Shown here: positions 1 through 5,315 of the stretch, one piece after another
Layout: each line of letters opens with the position of its first letter
Numbering within the stretch: position 1 is the stretch's first letter
Origin: Chloroflexota bacterium
GTDB lineage: Bacteria; Chloroflexota; Anaerolineae; Aggregatilineales; UBA3940
Length of the DNA: 7,763 nt
Reading direction: 5' to 3'
Assembly: GCA_024643825.1 (NCBI GenBank)
Contig: JAHEME010000063.1
Span: forward strand, 1 to 7,763
The notes under the pieces: model-generated
Databases searched by the model: none
What the model was told of the DNA's origin: nothing
Seen by the model: the letters and a program-made list of their open reading frames with translations, nothing else
Made by a program: the position numbers and the translations under genes

Positions 1-541
1 TGCCGAGGTATATCCCCGGCAGCAGCACGGCGATCACCGCCGCGCCTGCAATCCCCCACCAACGACGTTCTACAATCAAGGCGTAGAGGGAGAGCATCAG
101 CAGCAGGGTCAGCAGCGGAATATCCTGCGGCCACAGCTTGCGGCTGTAGAAGATGGCCCAGGGCGCGGTGGCGAACAGCGCCGCCGCGATCAACCCGACC
201 CGGCGGCTGAAATAGCGCGCGCCAAGCACGTACGTCAGCACGACGGCGGCGGTTCCCATGAGGGCCAGGAAGATGACCGCTGCCGCCGGATCGCGCACGA
301 CGATCAGCGGGAGGGCCATCAGGTTGGCCATCAGGGGCGGATGCGGCAGTCCGGCAACCGATGAGGTGACCAGCGATGGGGCGATGCCATCGCGCACCAG
401 GCGGATCGCGCTGCGATAGGTGGTTGCTTCGTCAAATTTGAATTCGGTGAGACCCGGCCAGCCGATGCGCGCAATCGCTGCCAGAAGCACTATCAACACA
501 AATAGGAGACCAGACCTATGCGCTTTGATCCAGCGGATCAC
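1..541 (-). CDS. GT39-type (ArnT/PMT-like) membrane glycosyltransferase, partial (C-terminus beyond window)
   Basis: The first 180 residues are visible and the gene runs off the left edge. It starts at GTG 539-541, with GGAGG six bases upstream and in frame. The N-terminus has a short basic segment, then a membrane helix (about residues 11-24). A loop follows with the acidic motif FDEATTYR (36-43), the position where GT-C enzymes of the PMT/ArnT family carry the catalytic acid of the first outer loop. Further features are GLPHPPLM (64-71), two or more hydrophobic helices (about 88-106 and 115-130), the junction APWAIFYSRKLWPQD (126-140) typical of Chloroflexota GT39 proteins, and helices at 142-157 and 162-179. 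The family uses polyprenyl-phosphate-linked sugars outside the cytoplasmic membrane; substrate and acceptor here cannot be told. It is translationally coupled to the lipoprotein gene upstream. Usual family length is about 450-600 residues, so most of it is missing. Confidence 0.82.
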   Translation of the reverse strand, partial: MIRWIKAHRSGLLFVLIVLLAAIARIGWPGLTEFKFDEATTYRSAIRLVRDGIAPSLVTSSVAGLPHPPLMANLMALPLIVVRDPAAAVIFLALMGTAAVVLTYVLGARYFSRRVGLIAAALFATAPWAIFYSRKLWPQDIPLLTLLLMLSLYALIVERRWWGIAGAAVIAVLLPGIYLG

Positions 542-543
542 GT

Positions 544-2040
544 TTAGCCTCCGAACGGGCACATATCGGTGGCAGTAACCTGACGGTTGGCGAAGCCGAA
601 GCTGTTGAGCGCTTCCAGCGAGGTGGGATTGGCGCGGGTATAGGCCACCACCAGCCCGCACGATTGGCCCAGATTGCGATTCACGCTGAAGTCGCTCCAG
701 AAGAGATCGGCCATTCGCGCAAACTCAAGGCCAGCCATCGGGCCGAAGAATGGCGTGGGAGTCGGCGGGCAGTTGGGGTCGGCAGCCGGGTCGCATGGAG
801 GCAGTGGCGGCGGCGCATAGATCGCCATCAGGTCATCGTGGGCCGTTTGCGCCGCCCCGATGTTCCCGGCGCGGATGTAGGTCAGCATCAGATGGAAGCG
901 AGCATACGCACGCAGATATTGATCTTCGTTGGGGTAGACCCAGTTCAGCAGATCGTCGTCATTGATCGCTGTGCGATAGGTGCTAATGGCTTCGCTGTAA
1001 TTGCCGAGCAGGAGCGCGTCTTCCGCGTCATAGATGACGTGGATGCGATACTCGGCGACGGGCTTGATCACCTGTGACAGCGAATACTGCACCCCATCCC
1101 ATTTATAGATGGTGGTGGATTGGCGCTGCGGCCCCGCGTCGGTGGTGGGGATCAGGCCATTGGTGACGGAGACTTCCAGCAACGAGTCTTCGTCTACATC
1201 CGAAACCACGATGTCGGCATTCGGTTCGATGATCTTCTGGCTGAGGAGGCTGGCGAAGTTCTCTACGTCGAGGCTCCATTCGAGGATGCTCACCTCGTCT
1301 TCGCAGGTCGTCTCGCCGCAGGTCTTGACCGAATAGACCAGATCGTTGATACGGTCGCCATTGATGTCATCGGCTGAGTGCAGGATGGGCGCGCCGCGAT
1401 CCACGGAATAGCCTGCCTGATACAGCAGACGGTACGAGCCTTCCGCACAACCAAAAATAAATAGATCGCCCGGCTGGGGGAAGTCTTCGATATGCTGCGG
1501 ATCAAAGGCCAGCACGAGCACATCGGGAACCCCATCGGCGGTGAAGTCGCGGTCGGCACGCACTAAGCCGCCGAACTCGGTCAGCGCCCCCCAGGTGCGG
1601 AGGGTGACTTCCAGAATGGTGGTCGCCCCGCCATTGGAAAGGAAATCGTTGATGACCCCGGCGTAACGTGGGAAGCTGGGCGGCTCCGAAGGCAGCGTGG
1701 CTGTTCCAGACTGCGGACACACGGCGGGTGCGGCGAAGATGCCGGGAACGGTAGCGGTCGGGATCAGGGCCTGGGCGGTCGCCGTCGAAGCGAAATTGGC
1801 GGCAGCCTGCGCTGTCGCAGTAGCGACCGGGCCGATCAACAGGGTGTTCTGGTTGATGGCTCCTTCAACGGTAATCGTAGGCGTGAGGAGCGAGATCGAG
1901 ATGCTGCCGCCGGGTGTGGCGGTCGAGAAGCTCACGGTAGGCGTTGCACCGCCGACGGTCGATCCCCCGGCGCAGGCCAGGAGGGTGACAAGCAGGACGA
2001 TGATCGGTAGAAGCAAACGAACAATTCGAGGATGGCTCAT
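544..2040 (-). CDS. Lipoprotein with FG-GAP/VCBS-like repeats and a TPR-like segment
   Basis: A 498-residue predicted lipoprotein. From ATG 2038-2040 the N-terminus is SHPRIVR, a hydrophobic core and the lipobox LLAC with Cys23 as the lipidation site. A Ser/Thr/Ala-rich stalk with two ATATAQA-like motifs (about 24-95) follows. Three degenerate FG-GAP/VCBS-like Asp loops are visible: DFTADGVPD (165-173), DINGDRIND (225-233) and DVDEDSLLE (281-289), as expected for a beta-propeller-like surface domain. Two helical stretches resemble tetratricopeptide hairpins: ALLLGNYSEAISTYRTAI (342-359) and about 379-408. A Pro-rich segment (410-433) leads to a C-terminal domain with Cys461 and Cys494. A longer start (TTG at 2107-2109) would put 23 polar residues before the signal peptide and is unlikely. 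The gene is followed directly by the glycosyltransferase gene. The function is unknown; it is probably an extracellular binding or scaffold protein. Confidence 0.82.
   Translation of the reverse strand: MSHPRIVRLLLPIIVLLVTLLACAGGSTVGGATPTVSFSTATPGGSISISLLTPTITVEGAINQNTLLIGPVATATAQAAANFASTATAQALIPTATVPGIFAAPAVCPQSGTATLPSEPPSFPRYAGVINDFLSNGGATTILEVTLRTWGALTEFGGLVRADRDFTADGVPDVLVLAFDPQHIEDFPQPGDLFIFGCAEGSYRLLYQAGYSVDRGAPILHSADDINGDRINDLVYSVKTCGETTCEDEVSILEWSLDVENFASLLSQKIIEPNADIVVSDVDEDSLLEVSVTNGLIPTTDAGPQRQSTTIYKWDGVQYSLSQVIKPVAEYRIHVIYDAEDALLLGNYSEAISTYRTAINDDDLLNWVYPNEDQYLRAYARFHLMLTYIRAGNIGAAQTAHDDLMAIYAPPPLPPCDPAADPNCPPTPTPFFGPMAGLEFARMADLFWSDFSVNRNLGQSCGLVVAYTRANPTSLEALNSFGFANRQVTATDMCPFGG
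548..552 (-). promoter_or_regulatory. Ribosome binding site of the glycosyltransferase gene, inside the preceding gene
   Basis: On the minus strand the sequence GGAGG lies six bases before GTG 539-541. It is formed by the last two glycine codons (GGA GGC) of the lipoprotein gene, whose TAA stop is 544-546. This fixes the GTG start and predicts translational coupling of the two genes. Confidence 0.75.
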
Positions 2041-2050
2041 GGTGCGGGGA

Positions 2051-2059
2051 AGTATAGCA
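2051..2059 (-). promoter_or_regulatory. Extended -10 promoter of the FG-GAP lipoprotein operon, possibly leaderless
   Basis: On the minus strand TGCTATACT gives a -10 hexamer TATACT (2051-2056) with the extended TGn element. The best -35 at 17 bases (TGTCCA) matches only three of six consensus positions. The hexamer ends only 10 bases before ATG 2040, so transcription would start about 0-4 bases before the start codon. No Shine-Dalgarno sequence precedes that ATG, which fits a leaderless transcript. Confidence 0.5.
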
Positions 2060-2117
2060 AATCCGACAGGGGTTGGACAGCGAGTGAGGTTACACCCTGT
2101 TGAGGACAATTTTCCTA

Positions 2118-2131
2118 TTCCCAGTCGGGAA
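2118..2131. repeat. Short palindrome between the divergent genes
   Basis: TTCCC and GGGAA flank a four-base spacer in the 159-base gap between the divergent lipoprotein and DUF5667 genes. It could be an operator half-site pair, but five-base arms are weak evidence. A second inverted repeat, CAGATC (2159-2164) with GATCTG (2175-2180), lies closer to the plus-strand gene. I found no convincing plus-strand promoter in this gap. Confidence 0.2.
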
Positions 2132-2199
2132 CTGTTATGTCATGATCGAGGTGGGGAACAGATCTGCCATTTTGGATCTGCAGGATAGGAGATGAGACT

Positions 2200-3261
2200 A
2201 TGTTAGGATTACTTCTTGCTCTGCTAGCAGCCGCCGTGCTCGGCACAGGGGGTGCCGTATACGCTGCGAATGGTGCATCACCTGGAAGTGCGCTCTATGG
2301 TCTTGACAAAGCCACGGAGAATGTCCAGTATGCGCTGACATTTGGTGATCACGGCAAAGCTGAACTCGCACTTCAGAATGCCACAGAACGACTCCTGGAA
2401 GCCCGCGACGATGCTCAGAACGGCGACGACGAGGGTGTAATCGAGGCCCTCCAGGGTTATGACGAAGCGTATAACAACGCCATCGCACTCCTCCAGGACG
2501 ACACGCCAGAGGATCAGGACTTGCTGGAAGCATCGCTTGAAGAGCAGGACGCGATCCTTGACGAAGTCGTCGCGCCTACATGTACGGATGTTGACGGTGA
2601 TGGGGTTGATGACGTAACAGGCGAATCCTGTGATCCCCCCGCACCGACTTGCACCGATGTTGATGGCGATGGGGTCGATGATGTCACGGGCGAACCCTGC
2701 GCGACGGAAGAGACCTTCGATTCCTGCGTAGGTGCAGACCCACACCCTGTAGGTCAGTATCTGGCGGATCAGTATGGCGTGACCTACGAGACCCTCATGG
2801 GATACTTCTGCGGCACGGATGCCACCGAAGACGGCGAGGGCACAGGTCGCAACGGGTTCGGCGAGATTCGGCTGGCCTTCCGCATTGCCGAAGCCAGCGG
2901 AGACCCGGTTGAAGACATCCTTGCGCTGCGCGATTCCGGCCTGGGCTGGGGCCAGATCAAGCAGGAGTACGGGCTGATCGGCAACGGTAAGAATGCAGAG
3001 GAAGGCACTTCCGAAGACGGGACGGCCACCCTTTCCACGGGCCAGGAAAACAAGGGCAAGTCGAACAACGGGAATGGCAACAGCGGCGGGAACGGAAACG
3101 CCAATGGGCGTGGAAATTCCGGCGGAGGCAATGGGAATGGTGGGAACACCGGAAACAGCAATGGTGGCGGCAATAACAACGGCAATGGGAACGGCGGGAA
3201 TGGGAACAGCGGTGGCAACGGGAATGGAAATGGCAATGGCAATGGTGGCGGCAAGCCGTAA
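2200..3261 (+). CDS. Secreted DUF5667-type protein with paired Ca-loop repeats and a Gly/Asn-rich tail
   Basis: A 353-residue exported protein. ATG 2200 is preceded by AGGAG (2187-2191) with eight bases between. The signal peptide (1-22, likely cut after VYA) has no Lys or Arg before its hydrophobic core, which is unusual; an in-frame stop (2143-2145) excludes a longer start with ATG, GTG or TTG. Residues about 26-120 match the DUF5667 pattern: PGSALYGLDKATENVQYAL followed by acidic helices. Two 23-residue repeats (125-147, 148-170) each carry CTDVDGDGVDDVTGE plus a second Cys, like EF-hand or thrombospondin-type Ca loops. Residues 176-262 contain DPHPVGQYLADQYGVTYETL and GFGEI...RDSGLGWGQIKQEYGL, a module I associate with Chloroflexota secreted proteins. 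The last 65 residues are almost only Gly, Asn and Ser. DUF5667 is often seen near anti-sigma or envelope-stress genes, but no sigma factor is present here. It is probably a calcium-binding surface protein of unknown role. Confidence 0.85.
   Translation: MLGLLLALLAAAVLGTGGAVYAANGASPGSALYGLDKATENVQYALTFGDHGKAELALQNATERLLEARDDAQNGDDEGVIEALQGYDEAYNNAIALLQDDTPEDQDLLEASLEEQDAILDEVVAPTCTDVDGDGVDDVTGESCDPPAPTCTDVDGDGVDDVTGEPCATEETFDSCVGADPHPVGQYLADQYGVTYETLMGYFCGTDATEDGEGTGRNGFGEIRLAFRIAEASGDPVEDILALRDSGLGWGQIKQEYGLIGNGKNAEEGTSEDGTATLSTGQENKGKSNNGNGNSGGNGNANGRGNSGGGNGNGGNTGNSNGGGNNNGNGNGGNGNSGGNGNGNGNGNGGGKP
2572..2709 (+). repeat. Tandem 69-base repeat encoding two Ca-loop-like units
   Basis: Units are 2572-2640 and 2641-2709. 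Each encodes APTC-TDVDGDGVDDVTGE-x-C plus three or so variable residues. Of the 17 identical residues in the core, 10 use different synonymous codons in the two copies, so the duplication is old and the protein sequence has been held. The Asp spacing DxDGDGxDD resembles the Ca-binding loops of EF-hand, dockerin or thrombospondin type 3 repeats. The two Cys per unit could form a disulfide around the loop. Confidence 0.8.
3064..3249 (+). repeat. Low-complexity Gly/Asn/Ser-coding repeat
   Basis: Residues 289-350 of the DUF5667 protein are an irregular array of GNGN, GGNGN and NSGG units. The coding strand is strongly purine-rich (runs of GGNAAYGG type). Both strands carry long open frames here that are side effects of the composition. 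Such a stretch is expected to be disordered and could vary in length by replication slippage. Confidence 0.8.
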
Positions 3262-3290
3262 CCATCGCTGAGAAGAAGAAGATCAATACG

Positions 3291-3324
3291 CTGACCCCCT
3301 AATCTGAGGGGGTCAGTTTGTTAT
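3291..3324 (+). terminator. Rho-independent terminator of the DUF5667 gene
   Basis: A perfect 10-base stem (CTGACCCCCT, 3291-3300, with AGGGGGTCAG, 3307-3316) has a six-base loop and is followed by TTTGTTAT. It lies 30 bases after the stop codon. The minus-strand side has no T tract, so it acts only on plus-strand transcripts. Confidence 0.88.
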
Positions 3325-3333
3325 CAGGGTGAT

Positions 3334-3367
3334 GTAGATTGCAGCGAGGAAACTCGATACGATCTAC
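3334..3367 (+). promoter_or_regulatory. Long leader hairpin with GAAA tetraloop upstream of the thioredoxin-like gene
   Basis: Bases 3334-3341 pair with 3360-3367 (GTAGAT with ATCTAC, then T-G wobble and G-C). One C/A mismatch, an A-T pair and a G/A mismatch follow, then CGAG (3345-3348) pairs with CTCG (3353-3356), closing a GAAA loop, a GNRA-type tetraloop. It ends 19 bases before ATG 3387, directly before GGAAG. No T tract follows, so it is not an obvious terminator. It may be an RNA control element or a DNA operator. The structure was found by hand and needs covariation support. Confidence 0.45.
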
Positions 3368-3386
3368 GGAAGTAGAAAGATGCCCC

Positions 3387-3899
3387 ATGACCCGTTTCAC
3401 ACTCTCCGAACGCTTATCATATCGTTCGTACATCGTTTTGCTAGTGCTGGTCTTTACCCCTCTGCTGATCGGGCTGGGGTGGAATGGCTTTGGGCTGGTC
3501 GAGGTTGTGTTTCTACTCGTGTTGCTCATCGCCATGCTGATCTTCTGGCGGGTGCGGCAGACGCAGGGAACGCCGGGCATGGAAAGCCTCGCCAGCGTAC
3601 GCAAGACTCTGCGGAACGGTGAACGCTATACCCTCGTGCAGCTTTATTCGCCGCGCTGCGCGGGTTGTGTCGCCGTGAAGCCGTTTGTCGAACGCCTGGA
3701 AGATGAAGCCAGCGATAAGCTCCAGGTGCTCAAGCTGGACATCGAACATGCGCCGGGCAGCGACCTGAAGCCAGAGCACGTCTCGTTCACGCCCATGTTT
3801 CTACTCTACGATCCGCAGGGGAAGCTGATCAAGGAGACGTACCTGATCGTGGATCGCAACAAGATTCTGTATGAGATTGATCAGGCCCAGCGGGGGTGA
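3387..3899 (+). CDS. Membrane-anchored thioredoxin-like protein
   Basis: A 170-residue protein. Two membrane helices occupy about residues 15-31 (YIVLLVLVFTPLLIGLG) and 37-54 (LVEVVFLLVLLIAMLIFW), joined by a short turn. The soluble part is a thioredoxin fold: strand LVQLYS (83-88), the redox motif CAGC (Cys91 and Cys94) at the start of a helix, strand VLKLDIE (114-120), and a cis-Pro site FTP (Pro136) before MFLLYDPQGK. With a two-helix hairpin the N- and C-termini lie on the same side; by the positive-inside rule (R9, R13, R55, R57) the domain is more likely cytoplasmic, but this is uncertain. ATG 3387 is chosen over TTG 3339, which adds 16 polar residues and lies within the leader hairpin; the ribosome binding site is poor in both cases. 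A strong terminator separates it from the preceding gene. It may reduce or exchange disulfides, or act in cofactor or cytochrome assembly; the substrate is unknown. Confidence 0.78.
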   Translation: MTRFTLSERLSYRSYIVLLVLVFTPLLIGLGWNGFGLVEVVFLLVLLIAMLIFWRVRQTQGTPGMESLASVRKTLRNGERYTLVQLYSPRCAGCVAVKPFVERLEDEASDKLQVLKLDIEHAPGSDLKPEHVSFTPMFLLYDPQGKLIKETYLIVDRNKILYEIDQAQRG

Positions 3900-3940
3900 G
3901 AGCAACTGGCCCCACCCCCTAGCAAGCCAGCCTCAGACAA

Positions 3941-3961
3941 GCCGCGCCTGCTAGTCGCGGC
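3941..3961. terminator. Weak hairpin between convergent genes
   Basis: GCCGCG (3941-3946) pairs with CGCGGC (3956-3961) across a nine-base loop, in the 68-base gap between the converging thioredoxin-like and lipoprotein genes. The position suits a shared terminator, but neither strand has a T tract, so intrinsic termination is doubtful. Confidence 0.25.
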
Positions 3962-3967
3962 ACCTCA

Positions 3968-5095
3968 TTATCGAACGGGGCACGCAGTCGCCATCAGGGT
4001 CACGGTATCGGCATCGTTGGCGACCTGCTGCGCATCCGCCGAGCGAATCGTCAGCCCCTGATACGGGGGAACTCCCTGGAAGGATGGCTGCGATAGGTGG
4101 AAGGTGTAGCAACCGACAAACGTCTGCGGCTCGTCGCCTGACATTGCATGCAGCGTGATGGGTAGGGAGTAGTAAAGCTGGCCCGCCCCGGCATCCGAGG
4201 CCACCTCCCCGGTGATCAGTTCAATGTCGTGCGTGTTTTCATAGCCCGTCTGGAACTGATCCAGGGTTTGTGAGATCGCATCTGGCCCCCAGTAGGAGTA
4301 GGCACGCACGTACTCGTGCAAATTGAGCGCATTGAAGTACGAGCGCAGAACCTGCACCGGATCGCTGCGATCATCGAGGTAGCGGTTGGCGCTGATGTCG
4401 GCAGCGGCGAAGCTCGGCGGCTGGTAGATACCTGCATCCGCACCGGGGAAAGAGTCGCAGGCATGGGCCATCGCATCGGCAGTGTTCGTGCCATTCGCCA
4501 CCTCCTGAACGTCGGCCTTCTGGATGCCCATCGGGGCAAACGGCAGCGCCCCCTGTGCGGCAGGGGAACCGATATGCAGTTGATAGCAGCCAACAAAGGT
4601 CTGCACTGCGCCCGCCGTCGTCGTGGCGACCAGTGTCACCGGGACAGTGAAATACTGATTCCCTGCTGCCACCCCGCCACGAATCGTCCCCATCGTCAAC
4701 ACGACCGTATCGGTTTCTGCATAGCCCTGCTCAAATTGATCGTAGGATGGCTTCTCTGCATCGGTTTCCCAGTACGAATAGGCGCGCACATATTCATGGC
4801 GGTTCAGCGCGTTGACGAATGACCTCATCAGGGTATCGGGGCCTGTGAGGTCATCGAGGTAGACATCCGCCTGTTCATCAGAGGGGGCCTGTGTGACTGC
4901 CGCCTGTGTGGGAGCCGATGTTGGCACCGACCCGACTACCGGCGGGGCGGTGGTGGGGATGGATGTCGTCTGTAAAAGGGCGGGGGTTGGTACAATGGTG
5001 GGTGCTTCCCCCGTCCCTGTGCTCGATGCACAGGCGATGCCAACCAGGACAACTGATAAGACAGCCATCAGTAATAACTTTCGAGATGTGTTCAC
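3968..5095 (-). CDS. Lipoprotein with two copies of an uncharacterised ~135-residue domain
   Basis: A 375-residue predicted lipoprotein. It starts at GTG 5093-5095 with GGAGG six bases upstream. The N-terminus is MNTSRK, a hydrophobic core and GIAC, so Cys22 is the likely lipidation site; Gly at -3 is less common than Leu. A Thr/Pro/Ala stalk follows (about 23-75). Residues 79-213 and 239-372 are two copies of one domain, colinear with only a one-residue shift. Both contain YLDD, LRS(F/Y)xNALNxHEYVRAYSYW, DQFxxGY, a strand pair ending QTFVGCY, and a distal AC. Cys170 and Cys329 match, as do Cys213 and Cys372, which suggests one disulfide per domain. The helix-then-curved-sheet order and the (Y/F)xALNxxEYxxAYxYW start resemble NTF2-like folds, but I do not recognise a named family. 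It is probably a surface binding protein; it has its own promoter and no operon partner. Confidence 0.8.
   Translation of the reverse strand: MNTSRKLLLMAVLSVVLVGIACASSTGTGEAPTIVPTPALLQTTSIPTTAPPVVGSVPTSAPTQAAVTQAPSDEQADVYLDDLTGPDTLMRSFVNALNRHEYVRAYSYWETDAEKPSYDQFEQGYAETDTVVLTMGTIRGGVAAGNQYFTVPVTLVATTTAGAVQTFVGCYQLHIGSPAAQGALPFAPMGIQKADVQEVANGTNTADAMAHACDSFPGADAGIYQPPSFAAADISANRYLDDRSDPVQVLRSYFNALNLHEYVRAYSYWGPDAISQTLDQFQTGYENTHDIELITGEVASDAGAGQLYYSLPITLHAMSGDEPQTFVGCYTFHLSQPSFQGVPPYQGLTIRSADAQQVANDADTVTLMATACPVR
3980..4381 (-). repeat. Internal repeat, copy 2 of the duplicated lipoprotein domain
   Basis: Encodes residues 239-372. It pairs with copy 1 at 4457-4861 (residues 79-213). The stretch HEYVRAYSYW is identical in both, yet several codons differ only at third positions (for example CAT/CAC, GAA/GAG and TAT/TAC), so the duplication is old and under protein-level constraint. 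Confidence 0.8.
4457..4861 (-). repeat. Internal repeat, copy 1 of the duplicated lipoprotein domain
   Basis: Encodes residues 79-213. It carries YLDD, LNRHEYVRAYSYW, DQFEQGY, QTFVGCY and a final HAC in the same order and spacing as copy 2. A 25-residue linker (214-238) joins the copies. Confidence 0.8.
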
Positions 5096-5101
5096 TCGAT
5101 T

Positions 5102-5106
5102 CCTCC
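5102..5106 (-). promoter_or_regulatory. Ribosome binding site of the duplicated-domain lipoprotein gene
   Basis: GGAGG on the minus strand lies six bases before GTG 5093-5095 and supports that non-ATG start. Confidence 0.75.
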
Positions 5107-5126
5107 AGAATCAATCGTTGCTGTGG

Positions 5127-5132
5127 ATTGTA
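5127..5132 (-). promoter_or_regulatory. Candidate -10 element of the duplicated-domain lipoprotein gene
   Basis: TACAAT on the minus strand matches five of six consensus -10 bases and would give a leader of about 25 bases. No good -35 element is seen 16-18 bases upstream. A separate promoter is expected because the upstream hydrolase gene ends in a strong terminator. The rest of the 220-base gap (5096-5315) shows no gene. Confidence 0.4.
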
Positions 5133-5262
5133 TCCCGTTGCAGGGGCGCGGATCGCACCCGTTGGATTCCACACAGAGCGTAATGACGCGGGAGTCGAGC
5201 AAATGGTTCCATCCCTAATACTGAGATGATGGATGTTTCGATGGTCGGGAGGCGGAGGCAAC

Positions 5263-5294
5263 AAAAAACCGGGCGAGATTTCTACCTCGCCCGG
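5263..5294 (-). terminator. Rho-independent terminator of the hydrolase gene
   Basis: On the minus strand CCGGGCGAG (5286-5294) pairs perfectly with CTCGCCCGG (5269-5277) across an eight-base loop and is followed by six T residues (5263-5268), then GTTG. It lies 21 bases after the hydrolase stop codon and marks the end of the right-hand gene cluster. Confidence 0.92.
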
Positions 5295-5315
5295 CCTACA
5301 TCATTCGTGCAGGTT

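Noticed and set aside
664..1077. Plus-strand frame opposite the FG-GAP lipoprotein
   Set aside because: No ribosome site or domain pattern; the opposite strand encodes coherent repeats.
2041..2109. TTG start adding 23 residues to the FG-GAP lipoprotein
   Set aside because: It would bury the lipoprotein signal behind a polar Cys-containing segment and run through the promoter region.
1697..2188. Plus-strand frame opposite the lipoprotein stalk
   Set aside because: It is antisense to the signal peptide and Thr/Ala stalk and shows no domain of its own.
2572..2709. Dockerin pair of a cellulosome
   Set aside because: The loops resemble dockerin Ca loops, but the helices that follow in dockerins are missing and each unit is closed by a Cys instead.
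3064..3249. CRISPR array or minisatellite
   Set aside because: There are no regular spacers or constant repeat unit; it is in-frame low-complexity coding sequence.
2784..3254. Minus-strand Pro/Leu/Phe-rich open frame opposite the Gly/Asn tail
   Set aside because: It is the complement of the GGN-AAY repeat; there is no recognisable domain, and the plus-strand gene has a signal peptide, ribosome site and terminator.
2957..3286. Minus-strand His/Cys/Arg-rich frame that could look like a metal-binding protein
   Set aside because: Composition is explained by the same purine-rich repeat read in another frame, and it runs antisense to a well-supported gene.
3339..3386. TTG start extending the thioredoxin-like protein by 16 residues
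   Set aside because: The extension is polar, has no good ribosome site and lies within the leader hairpin; ATG 3387 puts the membrane helix near the N-terminus.
3380..3622. Overlapping plus-strand frame at ATG 3380, seven bases after GGAAG
   Set aside because: The spacing is attractive, but the product has no domain or helix pattern and the overlapping frame encodes a clear thioredoxin fold.
4316..4822. Plus-strand frame opposite the duplicated-domain lipoprotein
   Set aside because: A shadow of a gene with clear internal repeats, ribosome site and lipobox.
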